From positions 62,001 to 126,000 of the forward strand of contig JAEOTR010000057.1 of NCBI GenBank assembly GCA_016839705.1: a stretch of DNA of 64,000 nucleotides, given 5' to 3'. A program made the position numbers and the translations under genes. Position 1 is the first letter of the stretch. Each line of letters begins with the position of its first letter. Shown here one piece after another: positions 54,833 to 63,905 of the stretch. A model generated the notes under the pieces. It was not told where the DNA came from and did no database searches. It worked only from the letters and a program-made list of their open reading frames with translations. This DNA is from Promethearchaeota archaeon (GTDB lineage: Archaea; Asgardarchaeota; Lokiarchaeia; Sigyniarchaeales; SOKP01).

Positions 54833-55459
54833 TTATTTTTTTTCTTTTTTTTCATGTTCTTTTACATAGTTATCCCATGTAAGGAGTTTTTTTTTCCAGA
54901 TATCATGCGATTTTTTCCTTTTTTTGCTTCTTGATAGCTGATCTAAAAATAGCATTACTTCCTTCATTTTCCCCTTGATTATATTTACTGCTGCTGGACG
55001 TGTAAACACAGGTCCTTGAGATTTCGCGTCCGTCCATTGATGAGCTTCATGAATAAGTTGATCAATAAGGATCATTTTTTCTTCGGGAGTTCGAGCTTTA
55101 GGTAATTTTACTATAAAATTTTTAAAAACATCCAATGCACCTCCTCCATGAAGTTGTTTTTTTTGATAACTTTTAAGATATGTTCCCCAATTAGTCTCCC
55201 ACAAACAATTTTTGCACCCAAGTATTTCTTCCTTCTTTCCTTTATGGAAGATTAAGTTCCCACATCGAATACATTTTACTCTACCCAGACTTGCATCTGT
55301 CACAGTGATAATATCCTGACATCGAACAAAAAAACTAAAGGCTATATCATCTATTAATTCCTCATCAATTATACCCTTTGCGTCTTTTTCATACAATAAG
55401 AGAATTTTCTGTTGGGAAACTCTCGGCGACCACCTAATCATCTCACTCTTTGAGCTCAT
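54833..55459 (-). CDS. Zinc-ribbon protein of unknown function
   Basis: I do not recognise this 208-residue protein. It has an N-terminal helical region (10-58), a zinc ribbon with Cys63, Cys66, Cys82 and Cys85, a conserved-looking WGTYLKSYQKKQLHGGGA (91-108), and a helical stretch with LIDQLIHEAHQW (131-142), ending in a basic tail KKKRKKS-like. The combination suggests nucleic acid binding. It is convergent with the thiolase pair with only ten bases between stops. ATG 55459 lies before an AT-rich promoter region. Confidence 0.75.
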   Translation of the reverse strand: MSSKSEMIRWSPRVSQQKILLLYEKDAKGIIDEELIDDIAFSFFVRCQDIITVTDASLGRVKCIRCGNLIFHKGKKEEILGCKNCLWETNWGTYLKSYQKKQLHGGGALDVFKNFIVKLPKARTPEEKMILIDQLIHEAHQWTDAKSQGPVFTRPAAVNIIKGKMKEVMLFLDQLSRSKKRKKSHDIWKKKLLTWDNYVKEHEKKEKK

Positions 55460-55561
55460 ATTTCTAAAAATTGGATATACATTTTGAATATTTTCAATTA
55501 GTCCAGCTTAATCATAATATTTTTCAAAAGTAAAGAGTTTCTAGGCTATAACTTAAAAATT

Positions 55562-56362
55562 TCAGCCAATCTTTGAACATTGACCTCCATCTACAGGGAG
55601 AATAACTGAAGTAATGAATTTCGCTTCATCTGATGCTAAGAAAAGTGCCGCATTTGCTGTATCCCATGCAGTACCCATTCCACCTTTAAGAGGAACCATC
55701 CTATTCCTCATTTTTATCAGATCCTCTTTACTCATCCCTCTAGCCTTTGAAATTCCTTCAATCGCCATAGGGGTATTCATTAAGCCTGGCATGATAGCGT
55801 TAACTCGGATACCATTCTTGGCATATTTCATAGCAAGTTGATGAGTTAAGGAATTAACCCCTGATTTTGAAATTTTATACGCTACATAACGAGCAGCTGC
55901 AACAGCTGCAACAGAAGAAATATTTATTATTGATCCTCTCTCCTGTTTTTCCATCACGGGTAAGACATATTTACATACAAAAAACATCCCCTTAAGGTTT
56001 ACATCAAAAATCTTATCCCATGCCTCTTCACTTAAATCGACCAAATTCCTATCTCCCGCACCGATACCAACATTATTTACAAGGATGTCGATTCTTTCGT
56101 AAACCTCTACACATTTATCTGCAATTTGCTGACATTCATCCTCTTTTGTAATATCTGCTTTAAAAATAAAAGATTCTCCACCTTCCTTATCAATCATGAA
56201 TTTTGTTTCCTTAGCTCTATCAAGATTCTTATCAACTAGCATTACCTTAGCACCTTCACGGGCAAAAAGGATTGACATCGCTCTTCCATTTCCAATACCT
56301 TCTCCTGGTTGTTGTCCCGCTCCAACAACTATAGCAATTTTTCCATTTAATCGTTTTCCCAT
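55562..56362 (-). CDS. Short-chain dehydrogenase/reductase
   Basis: This NAD(P)-dependent SDR has 266 residues. The dinucleotide loop is GAGQQPGEGIGNG (14-26), longer than the usual TGxxxGIG; NNVG (96-99) and the catalytic Ser149, Tyr162 and Lys166 are present. D44 in LVDKN suggests preference for NAD. With thiolase, hydratase and dehydrogenase nearby, 3-hydroxyacyl-CoA oxidation is a plausible role, but the family is broad and sugar or alcohol oxidation is equally possible. Confidence 0.9.
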   Translation of the reverse strand: MGKRLNGKIAIVVGAGQQPGEGIGNGRAMSILFAREGAKVMLVDKNLDRAKETKFMIDKEGGESFIFKADITKEDECQQIADKCVEVYERIDILVNNVGIGAGDRNLVDLSEEAWDKIFDVNLKGMFFVCKYVLPVMEKQERGSIINISSVAAVAAARYVAYKISKSGVNSLTHQLAMKYAKNGIRVNAIMPGLMNTPMAIEGISKARGMSKEDLIKMRNRMVPLKGGMGTAWDTANAALFLASDEAKFITSVILPVDGGQCSKIG

Positions 56363-56480
56363 TTTATCACTTCTTTATTTAATTCCTAATAAATTTCAAT
56401 TGAAAAAATTTTCAGAAAAAATCTGTTGAAATAAAAGAAGAACCTCTAGCTTAAAAAATTAATAATTTATCAGTCGATGA

Positions 56481-58526
56481 TTAACCAAGAAATTCGAACT
56501 TACCTTGTAATCGAACATCTCTTGAAGAAGCTCCTATTAAGATTTCGAATTTCCCCTTTTCTGCAACCCAGTTTCCACTAGTTTCATCAAAGAAAGAAAG
56601 ATCCTCTTTCCCAATCTCAAAAGAAACTGTTGATTTTTCACTTGGCTGAAGCCTTATTTTTTTAAATCCCTTTAATTCTTTAAGAGGTCTTTCTACACTA
56701 GATTCTATATCTCGAATATATTGTTGAATTACTTCTGCCCCAAACTTCTCACCAGAGTTTACAACATCAGCAGTAACAACAAGTTTTTCATTCCCCGCTA
56801 TCTTTTCTTTACTTAGCTTAAGATTTTCATATGTAAATTTAGTGTAGGATAATCCATAACCAAAGGGGAAAAGTGGTTCGATGCGGTTTGTATCATAATG
56901 ACGATATCCTACAAAAATACCTTCATCATAAAATACCCTTAAATTTTCATCCCCAGGAAAAGTTCTTTCAGAAACGTGGGCAGGTGAATCTGATAGAACT
57001 TTCGGAAAAGTTATTGGAAGTTTTCCAGAGGGGTTGACATCTCCAAAAAGAATATTCGCAATTGCATTTCCCGCTTCCAATCCTCCATACCATGCTTGTA
57101 CTACAGCAGGAACCTTATCAATCCACTCTATCATTGAGACTGGACTACCACTGGTAAGAACAACTATTGTATTTGGGTTATCTTTTATTGTTTTAGTGAT
57201 TAATGAAACTTGATCTTCTGGTAATCCAAAAGAAACTTTATCCTCCCCTTCTATATCCATTCCCTCTTGATGCCTTAAACCCGCAAAAATTACAGTTATA
57301 TCCGCATCTGAGGGAGAATTGATAATTTCGACTTTTCCTTTACATTTTTCTGTAATCCCAATAATTGGTTTAATCTCATAAGGAGGATAATTACTAGAAC
57401 TCCCTCCTCCTAAGTGGGTTTTTTTAATAGCGGTTGGGCCTATTACAGCAATTTTCTTGAGTTTTTTCATATCTAGGGGAAGGATATTACTCTCATTCTT
57501 CAGAAGTACTATACCTTCTTCAGCAATTTCACGAGATAAAGCTTGATGTTCAGGTGTATTTCTACTTCCTTTAGGTAATGCATCTTCATCATCAAAAAGA
57601 CCCACTAAGAACATCACTCGTAGTAAACGTCGTATATTATCATTAAGGTTTTTTTCAGTAAATCTCCTTTCTTTATAAGCTTGAGCTAATCTAAAAATAT
57701 TATATTTTATAGCTATAGGCATTTCAAGAGTCAAACCTGCTTTAATGCAACTCTCCGTACTTTTTGTATATCTGGTAGCCACCCAGTCAGATACTACAAA
57801 TCCTCTGAATCCCCACTCACCCATCAATACTTCTCTAAGGAGATGCTCATTTTCAGAACCATATATTCCATTAACTTTGTTATAACAACTCATAATCGAC
57901 CAGGCATCTGCTTCTTCGACTGCTCCTTTAAACGCGGGATAATATATTTCTTGTAAAGTTCTTTCACTGACTTCAGAACTAGAAGTATGACGATTTGTTT
58001 CTTGATTATTGCAAATGAAATGTTTTATACATGCTGCTACTCTTTGGCTTTGAACTCCCGTAACAACAGCCACGGCTAATTCTTTATTCAAATATGGATC
58101 CTCGGTTTGATATTCAAAAGTTCGCCCACACATAGGAGTTCGTTGGATATTTATACCAGGAGCAAGCAACATATGTGCTCCGACATCTCGTATTTCTTGT
58201 GCTATTGCAATTCCAAACTTGTTCGATAACTCCACATTCCAAGTCGCAGCTCTACATATTGACGACGGAAAATATGTTGTTTTTATTTTTCCTTCTCTAT
58301 CTGGCCTGACACCATGAGGTCCATCAAACATCGTAAAGGGTTTAATCCCTAATCTTCGTATTCGTTTCGTGTGCCAACGTTTTCTTCCTGAAAGTAGTCT
58401 GAATTTCTCGTGTAATGTTAAACGTTCTAGTAAATCTTCTACCCTTTTTTCCGCTTCAAGGTTACTATCCATAAAAGGTAAAGTTAAAACCTTAATCTTC
58501 GATCTTTCTTTTCTCAAGTCAAACAT
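56481..58526 (-). CDS. Glycoside hydrolase family 3 beta-glycosidase (copy 2)
   Basis: This GH3 enzyme of 681 residues has the nucleophile Asp247 in SDW (246-248), FDGPHGVR (67-74) and KHF (168-170), an alpha/beta sandwich with a GGSSSNYPP loop, and the C-terminal fibronectin-III-like domain. No signal peptide is seen. It differs from the copy at 5656 in many positions but has the same architecture. ATG 58526 follows a GGGG run; ATG at residue 19 is another possible start. It probably hydrolyses beta-glucosides or xylosides intracellularly. Confidence 0.92.
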   Translation of the reverse strand: MFDLRKERSKIKVLTLPFMDSNLEAEKRVEDLLERLTLHEKFRLLSGRKRWHTKRIRRLGIKPFTMFDGPHGVRPDREGKIKTTYFPSSICRAATWNVELSNKFGIAIAQEIRDVGAHMLLAPGINIQRTPMCGRTFEYQTEDPYLNKELAVAVVTGVQSQRVAACIKHFICNNQETNRHTSSSEVSERTLQEIYYPAFKGAVEEADAWSIMSCYNKVNGIYGSENEHLLREVLMGEWGFRGFVVSDWVATRYTKSTESCIKAGLTLEMPIAIKYNIFRLAQAYKERRFTEKNLNDNIRRLLRVMFLVGLFDDEDALPKGSRNTPEHQALSREIAEEGIVLLKNESNILPLDMKKLKKIAVIGPTAIKKTHLGGGSSSNYPPYEIKPIIGITEKCKGKVEIINSPSDADITVIFAGLRHQEGMDIEGEDKVSFGLPEDQVSLITKTIKDNPNTIVVLTSGSPVSMIEWIDKVPAVVQAWYGGLEAGNAIANILFGDVNPSGKLPITFPKVLSDSPAHVSERTFPGDENLRVFYDEGIFVGYRHYDTNRIEPLFPFGYGLSYTKFTYENLKLSKEKIAGNEKLVVTADVVNSGEKFGAEVIQQYIRDIESSVERPLKELKGFKKIRLQPSEKSTVSFEIGKEDLSFFDETSGNWVAEKGKFEILIGASSRDVRLQGKFEFLG

Positions 58527-58626
58527 CCCCTTTTTTAGAAATAAAAGATTATTACAAAAATAATATTTATCAATAAAACTAAAATATTTCGCAAAGGGTT
58601 ATTAAAATATCTTCTCATCAAGGTGG

Positions 58627-59784
58627 ATGGTAATTAAAAAAGAATTCAAGCTTATCATTCCTCTCATTTTTATCTTCTTAGGATTAGGATCATTTTATGT
58701 GCCTTATTTTTCAAGAAGTAACCTAAAAGTTCAAAATATTGATGTAGAATTAAATTTTGAAGGTGATAATGCCTATTCTTACATCGTAGATCAATTAAAT
58801 ATTGGATTTCGAATTCCAGGAACTCAAGAAAGAGTAGATTGTGCTAATTATTTTATTTCAAAATTTCAAGAAATTAACAACAATTTTACTTACTTTTTGG
58901 ATAATTTTACACTACATTCAACTGAATGTCAGAATGTTCTATTTAAACTAAATGAAAATCACAGCAATATTGTCATTCTAGGAGCTCACTATGACTCACG
59001 CGCAAGAGCAACAAAAGATCCGGATCCATTAAAAAGAACTGATCCAGTCCCAGGCGCAAATGATGGAGCTAGTGGATCTGCTGTTTTAATTGAACTTGCT
59101 AAAGCTTTCTTTGCAATAAGAGAAAGCTTATCTTGCCAGATTTGGTTTTTATTTTTTGACGCTGAAGATCAAGGCGCTGATGAAGGAGGAGCTGGGATAG
59201 TAGGATGGGACTGGGTTGAGGGTTCAAGAAATTTTGTAGACAATATTGATAATTTCTATAATTCTCAATATGAAGAGTTTGATGCAATGATTTTGTTGGA
59301 TATGGTGGGTGGTACCCATCTACGATTTATAGATGAACAATATTCTACATCCTCTCTCTTAGATGAGTTATTTGCTGTTGGCAGAAGTTTGGGCTTTACT
59401 TCACAGTTTCCATTAAACCCTACATCAAGCTCAATTATCGATGATCATCGAGCTTTTTTAAATATTGGAATCCCTTCAGCAGATCTGATAATCAATTTCT
59501 GGGATAATCCAAATTGGCCTTTTCATCACACTACTCAAGATGACATTAATAATATTGCAAATATTAGTTTGGATATAACAGGGAAAACGGTGGAGCAATT
59601 TATTCATAATAATTACTTTAATTCGACGATAGAGGATTATACAGGTAATTATCCTTGGTTTGAAGATATTGATAGGACTTTTTTAGAAATAATTATGTAT
59701 TTCATAATTATTATTGCTAGTGGAGCGATAATTACATTAACATTCAATGTTGTTAAACAGAAATCGTCCCGAGACATCAATTAA
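58627..59784 (+). CDS. Membrane-anchored M28-family protein, glutaminyl-cyclase-like
   Basis: The 385-residue protein has an N-terminal helix (about 8-28) and a C-terminal helix (about 353-376), with a zinc-aminopeptidase fold between. Zinc and catalytic residues appear in GAHYDSR (119-125), PGANDGASG (142-150) and FFDAEDQG (176-183), and WPFHHTTQDD near the end. The order HYDS, GANDGASG, DAEDQG, GSRNF and HTTxDD is closer to glutaminyl-peptide cyclotransferase than to leucine aminopeptidase. The domain should be outside the cell. AGGTGG precedes the ATG. The last four bases overlap the end of the opposite lipid kinase gene. Confidence 0.87.
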   Translation: MVIKKEFKLIIPLIFIFLGLGSFYVPYFSRSNLKVQNIDVELNFEGDNAYSYIVDQLNIGFRIPGTQERVDCANYFISKFQEINNNFTYFLDNFTLHSTECQNVLFKLNENHSNIVILGAHYDSRARATKDPDPLKRTDPVPGANDGASGSAVLIELAKAFFAIRESLSCQIWFLFFDAEDQGADEGGAGIVGWDWVEGSRNFVDNIDNFYNSQYEEFDAMILLDMVGGTHLRFIDEQYSTSSLLDELFAVGRSLGFTSQFPLNPTSSSIIDDHRAFLNIGIPSADLIINFWDNPNWPFHHTTQDDINNIANISLDITGKTVEQFIHNNYFNSTIEDYTGNYPWFEDIDRTFLEIIMYFIIIIASGAIITLTFNVVKQKSSRDIN

Positions 59785-60737
59785 TGATCGCAATCCCAAT
59801 AATAATGGCCATATTTCTCTTTAAAGGCTTCTGCGAACTCATTTGTTTTGGGTCGAATAAATTCCTGCCCATCTTTTATTGTTTCATAAGTAACTGGTAA
59901 TTCACCTAACATTTCACCATCAACTTGACATAAGTATGCATCATCATCAGGATTTAACATTTCAATCCTAACCTTCCTACTCTGATATTCATTAAGATTC
60001 GGATGCGGTAATAAAGAAGCACTATACGTTTTTTTAAATTGAAAGAGTAATTTGAGTTTTTTAATGTTGGCAATGCTGATATCAAACAAACCATCATCTA
60101 CTTTAGCTTTTTGGCAAATGTACATTCCACCTCCATAAGAACCACCATTCCCTACTGCAACCAGGATCGCCTCCCCCTCGTACGTATCATTATCCATTAT
60201 AACTTTTACCTTCTTGCTTTTCCATCCAAAAAACACTTTAAGAACCAGTGCATTATAATTTTTCTCTTTATTTTCATTTGCCCTTCTTGCGACTTCTGAA
60301 TCGAATCCTTGACTTCCTACACCCAGAAAGTACCTTTTAGTACCATCATCTTTCGTTGCCAGACCCACATCAGATTTAGTAGTATGGCCCTCAGCAATAA
60401 TTTCACAAGCTCTTTTAATATCTGGTAAAATTCCAATAACTGCAGGTACATCATTACCGGAACCCATAGGTATAAATCCACACAATGCTCCTGAATTTGA
60501 ACTTATGACCCCATGAAGAACTTCATTACACGTCCCATCACCACCTGCCCCAATAACCCGATATCCATCTATAGCTAGTTGGCTAGCTAGGTCTATGGCA
60601 TGTCCTGCGTATTCCGTCTTATAAATTTTATATGAAACTTTTAAATTATCTAAACATTCACTTACAAGATCTATGTCACTTCTTCCTTTCTTTTTGCTTC
60701 CAGCAAGAGGATTGTGAATAATCGCAATATCTTCCAT
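59781..60737 (-). CDS. Diacylglycerol/sphingosine-kinase-family lipid kinase
   Basis: The protein of 318 residues has the DAGK catalytic pattern: NPLAGSKKKG (P-loop-like), GAGGDGTCNEV (GGDGT) and PMGSGNDV, then VDDGLFDI further on. It should phosphorylate a lipid alcohol such as diacylglycerol or an archaeal lipid precursor, in the cytoplasm at the membrane. The start ATG 60737 is preferred over the in-frame TTG 60746, because conserved sequence begins with MEDIAIIHNPLAG. It overlaps by four bases the end of the M28 gene. Confidence 0.9.
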   Translation of the reverse strand: MEDIAIIHNPLAGSKKKGRSDIDLVSECLDNLKVSYKIYKTEYAGHAIDLASQLAIDGYRVIGAGGDGTCNEVLHGVISSNSGALCGFIPMGSGNDVPAVIGILPDIKRACEIIAEGHTTKSDVGLATKDDGTKRYFLGVGSQGFDSEVARRANENKEKNYNALVLKVFFGWKSKKVKVIMDNDTYEGEAILVAVGNGGSYGGGMYICQKAKVDDGLFDISIANIKKLKLLFQFKKTYSASLLPHPNLNEYQSRKVRIEMLNPDDDAYLCQVDGEMLGELPVTYETIKDGQEFIRPKTNEFAEAFKEKYGHYYWDCDH

Positions 60738-60875
60738 TTTAATCAATTTAAATTTTGAGTAATTTGTTAGAATTTACAACTTAAGTTAATATCACTTTGA
60801 ATAAAGAACTATTTATAATTATTTTAAAAAACGACCTAAAAAGAGTTATAAGATCATGATTATGCTAAAGTAAAC

Positions 60876-61664
60876 TCAGTTTTTCCATTCAAATCCGCAA
60901 ATTCCACAGTACTTCTTTTTTCCATAAATGCGTGGATAATCCAGTATGATTTGGGTTTTATCAGTAACTTCATGAATGGATGTTAGATCTCCACAGCTAG
61001 GGCATTTCCTGCGACCAGCGGAATTCTTAGATACTAATGTAGTACTACTATAACTATCCGACAGAGATTTTATTTCACCTCTCTCCATAAAAGATTCTCC
61101 AATTTCTGAGAAATTATCCTTCTTAATTGGCATTTCGGTCATTTCTCGGAGATATTCCTCATTTCTCATTAATATATAGCCCTTTACAATAGAATCAACT
61201 TCTTGATTTATTGGGAGTCTATTATATTTTGCTTGAAAGTTATCAAGAAAGTTGTAAGCGTCATTATTATTTATTGAATAACCTTTAAGCTTAATTAATT
61301 CAATGATATTATTAATAATTTCACCCTTCGAAGGAATATTGTCCTTTTTTTCTTCATGTTTCACCGTAATTTTTAAATCTTTTTTTAATTCTTGCCAAAT
61401 ATTCTCAACTTGTTCATCACTTAATTGCCCTTTTACTTGGATATAAACCTTCTTCTCTGGTTCTTGAAGAATAGTAATTCTATTACTTTTTTGTTTCTCT
61501 TGATCCATCTTTTCATCAAAATAATTAATTCGGAGTAATGATTCTCCGAGCTTAATAGAGTCGGTTGAAAATTTCAATTTATTTTGTAGAATATTCTCTA
61601 TTTGTATTTGGATTCCAGTACACTCCTTTCCGTTCATGTCAAATGATTGAATTCTCTCAAACAT
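60876..61664 (-). CDS. Zinc-ribbon protein of unknown function
   Basis: I do not recognise this 262-residue protein. The N-terminal 105 residues are a mixed alpha/beta domain; 110-175 is a helical segment (IINNIIELIKLKGYSINNND); the C-terminus is a zinc ribbon with CPSCG (221-225) and CGICG (253-257). The middle linker is Ser-rich and low-complexity. The pattern suggests a regulatory or nucleic-acid-binding protein. It is a single gene, ATG 61664, next to the lipid kinase but with a 130-bp gap. Confidence 0.75.
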   Translation of the reverse strand: MFERIQSFDMNGKECTGIQIQIENILQNKLKFSTDSIKLGESLLRINYFDEKMDQEKQKSNRITILQEPEKKVYIQVKGQLSDEQVENIWQELKKDLKITVKHEEKKDNIPSKGEIINNIIELIKLKGYSINNNDAYNFLDNFQAKYNRLPINQEVDSIVKGYILMRNEEYLREMTEMPIKKDNFSEIGESFMERGEIKSLSDSYSSTTLVSKNSAGRRKCPSCGDLTSIHEVTDKTQIILDYPRIYGKKKYCGICGFEWKN

Positions 61665-61918
61665 TTAAAAGATCTTAACCCTATACCAGTTTTATTCTAA
61701 GATATATTGAATTATTAAAATCAAGAATCTATTCTTTAAGATTTTAATGCAAAATTTCTAGAATATTTCTAAAAATTATTTAAAATATTATGAGAAAAAC
61801 TGAATAAGATCCTAAATTTCACTGATCTTTCATCTTTTTTTCACAGATCTCATACCTAAATACAAAATTTAAATTACTCATTTGATTTAATAGTTCATAA
61901 GACATTAAGGATAAAACT

Positions 61919-62593
61919 ATGGAAAGAAGAAAGATTAAGGCTCCAATAAGACAAGAAAAACAACCATCACTCAAGAGAAAAATCATCGTAACAGTAATTG
62001 TACTTGGAGTTGCTTTTTCTGGAGCCTTTTTAATCTATTTTATAATGCAAGTGGTGCTGAATACCAACGCTCCAATGGTTGTGGTTGTTTCAGGATCAAT
62101 GGAACCTAATTTACATAAAGGTGATTTGTTATTTCTAAGAGGAGTCAATCCCGAAACGATAAAAAATGGCACAATTGAAGGAAAGGAAGGTGACATTATT
62201 GTTTTTGATGCGAGTGATTTATGGTTTCATGCCCCTGCGGATCCTATAGTTCATAGAGTTATTGATAAAAAGTATGACAATGGATGGTTATTTTTGACTA
62301 AGGGTGATGCAAATCCAAGTCCTGATACCGCGTGGGTTCCAGAAACGTTTATTTTCGGAGTTGTTGTGGGTAGAATTCCCTATATTGGTTGGGTAAAAAT
62401 TATCCTTACTGATTCTGGCTTACTAATCCCCTTATTAGTTATTGTTTCAATTTTACTTGTTATTAGTATAATATGGGACATAGTTAAGAAAGACGAAGAT
62501 AATTCTAAGGAAGACGGTAAAAAGAGAATTTATAATGAGAAGAAAATAAAAGAGGAAATCGAAATAGATTTTACGAAAACTGAGAAACACTAA
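61919..62593 (+). CDS. Signal peptidase I, archaeal/ER (Sec11) type
   Basis: This 224-residue protease removes signal peptides at the outer face of the membrane. Catalytic Ser60 is in SGSMEP, His112 in VHRV replaces the bacterial lysine, and Asp130 is in TKGDAN; this is the Ser-His-Asp arrangement of archaeal and eukaryotic Sec11. It has an N-terminal helix (about 21-46), a C-terminal helix (about 164-188) and a long charged tail. AAGGAT precedes the ATG. Likely clients in this window are the surface proteins at 2529 and 19201. Confidence 0.93.
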   Translation: MERRKIKAPIRQEKQPSLKRKIIVTVIVLGVAFSGAFLIYFIMQVVLNTNAPMVVVVSGSMEPNLHKGDLLFLRGVNPETIKNGTIEGKEGDIIVFDASDLWFHAPADPIVHRVIDKKYDNGWLFLTKGDANPSPDTAWVPETFIFGVVVGRIPYIGWVKIILTDSGLLIPLLVIVSILLVISIIWDIVKKDEDNSKEDGKKRIYNEKKIKEEIEIDFTKTEKH

Positions 62594-62701
62594 TTATAGC
62601 TAAAAACTTACATCTCATTAGTCAAAGTTTATAAAACCCAAAAACCAATAATATCATACTGAAACAAATGGTATAAATAAATAAGATTATTGGTGAAAAA
62701 A

Positions 62702-62923
62702 ATGGGATGGACACCCCCTAGCAAAGGAATGGTAATTGTAACATTTTTTACAATGATAATTGGAATTTTTATCCTACTTGATAGTGCGGGGATTTGGCCC
62801 AGTCTATTAGCGAGCATACCATTAACCATTGGAACATTTGATGGATGGTTGATTATCGCAGTAATTCTGGTCTTTCTCACTTGGTTTCTCTTCTTCCTTG
62901 CAGTAAAGATGAAAGGTATATAA
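62702..62923 (+). CDS. Small two-helix membrane protein
   Basis: A 73-residue protein with two helices (about 10-33 and 44-68) joined by a short loop, with MGWTPPSKG at the N-terminus. The start ATG 62702 is preceded by GGTGA, a good ribosome site; in-frame extension upstream is not needed. No family is recognised. It follows the signal peptidase gene by 108 bases and could be a subunit or a separate gene; nothing decides this. Confidence 0.65.
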   Translation: MGWTPPSKGMVIVTFFTMIIGIFILLDSAGIWPSLLASIPLTIGTFDGWLIIAVILVFLTWFLFFLAVKMKGI

Positions 62924-63085
62924 AATTTTATCCTTAAAAATTTTTTTTAAATAGAAATTTAACCTGACACTCAATAAAGATAATCAAAATATTAGAAGAA
63001 AACTAAAATTAATACCTTATTTATTCAAATTCTTTATTAGCCAGACAATAAAATTTAAAAAATGTCCAAAATTTCAAAAGAGTAT

Positions 63086-63138
63086 AATTACCGTAATTTA
63101 AAATCAAATTACGAGAAAACTTTAATACGTAATACGTA
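63086..63138 (+). promoter_or_regulatory. Cluster of inverted and tandem TACG motifs upstream of the Alba gene
   Basis: The perfect inverted repeat AATTAC-C-GTAATT (63086-63098) is followed by AATTACG (63108-63114) and tandem palindromes TACGTA at 63126-63131 and 63133-63138. The cluster lies 60-115 bases before the alba ATG, where an operator or protein nucleation site would be expected. Confidence 0.5.
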
Positions 63139-63201
63139 AACGCAAAAAAACAAACAAAAAAGATACATTATAGATAATTAAAATCAAAAGAGGAAAATAA
63201 A

Positions 63202-63480
63202 ATGGCTAAAGAAGAAAATGCAGTCTTTGTTGGTCGTCGCCCTACAATGAACTATGTGATGGCCACTATGATGATCCTTAACAAGGGTGAAGAATGTACA
63301 GTGAAAGCCCGAGGTAGAGCTATTTCTCACGCTGTTGATGTGTGTGAAATCCTAAGAAATAGATTCTTAAAAGGCACTGAATATAAGGACATCAAACTTA
63401 GCACAGAACAATTAGAAGGAGAAAATGGACAAAACAACAATGTTTCTAGTATTGAAATTGTACTAGCACCACCAAAATAA
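63202..63480 (+). CDS. albA: Alba chromatin protein
   Basis: This 92-residue DNA/RNA-binding protein shows the Alba core [20 protein letters not shown] (10-29), [20 protein letters not shown] and SSIEIVLA. The usual lysine pair in VGKKP, the acetylation site in Sulfolobus, is Arg-Arg here. The strong ribosome site AGAGG lies nine bases before the ATG. It coats chromosomal DNA and RNA. The next gene encodes a histone-fold protein, so two chromatin proteins are adjacent. Confidence 0.94.
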   Translation: MAKEENAVFVGRRPTMNYVMATMMILNKGEECTVKARGRAISHAVDVCEILRNRFLKGTEYKDIKLSTEQLEGENGQNNNVSSIEIVLAPPK

Positions 63481-63905
63481 GCTGAATTACCTTTTCTCTA
63501 TGATTTACATCCGAACAATCAATTTACATTTTTTTTTATTATTTTTCTAAACTTTCCATATTTAAATTATACTCCTACTAAATTTTCTATTTTTTAATAT
63601 TGATTTCATAGATTTAATTAAATATCTCCTTAAGATTATGGAGATTTATTGAGATCATTTATACTGCTTTGCAAACTTTAACGTAATTTTACTTTTGATG
63701 AAGATAATTTTAGATTTAAAACCTTTAAATCTTCACTAAAATTTGTGAGAAAAAATAGAAATTAAAAAAATCTAGGTTTAATAGCAAAGATTTAATAATA
63801 CAGTTGAAAAATAAATACTTAACAAACTGTAATTTATTCAATTCTATTTTAAACTGTAGTTTAAATAAAATTTTAAAAAACATCTAAAAAAGAGGATGAT
63901 ATAAA
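63481..63905. other. 425-bp intergenic region between chromatin protein genes
   Basis: AT-rich region holding the end of alba and the promoter of the histone-fold gene. A T-run follows at 63529-63536. A near-palindrome AAACTGTAGTTT (63851-63862) precedes a TATA-like TTTAAATAAAA, about 36 bases before the ATG at 63906. No RNA gene or frame of interest was seen. Confidence 0.45.

Noticed and set aside
58563..58626. Possible fourth copy of the shared promoter element before the M28 gene
   Set aside because: Only TTTCGCAAAG resembles the element; the rest does not align.
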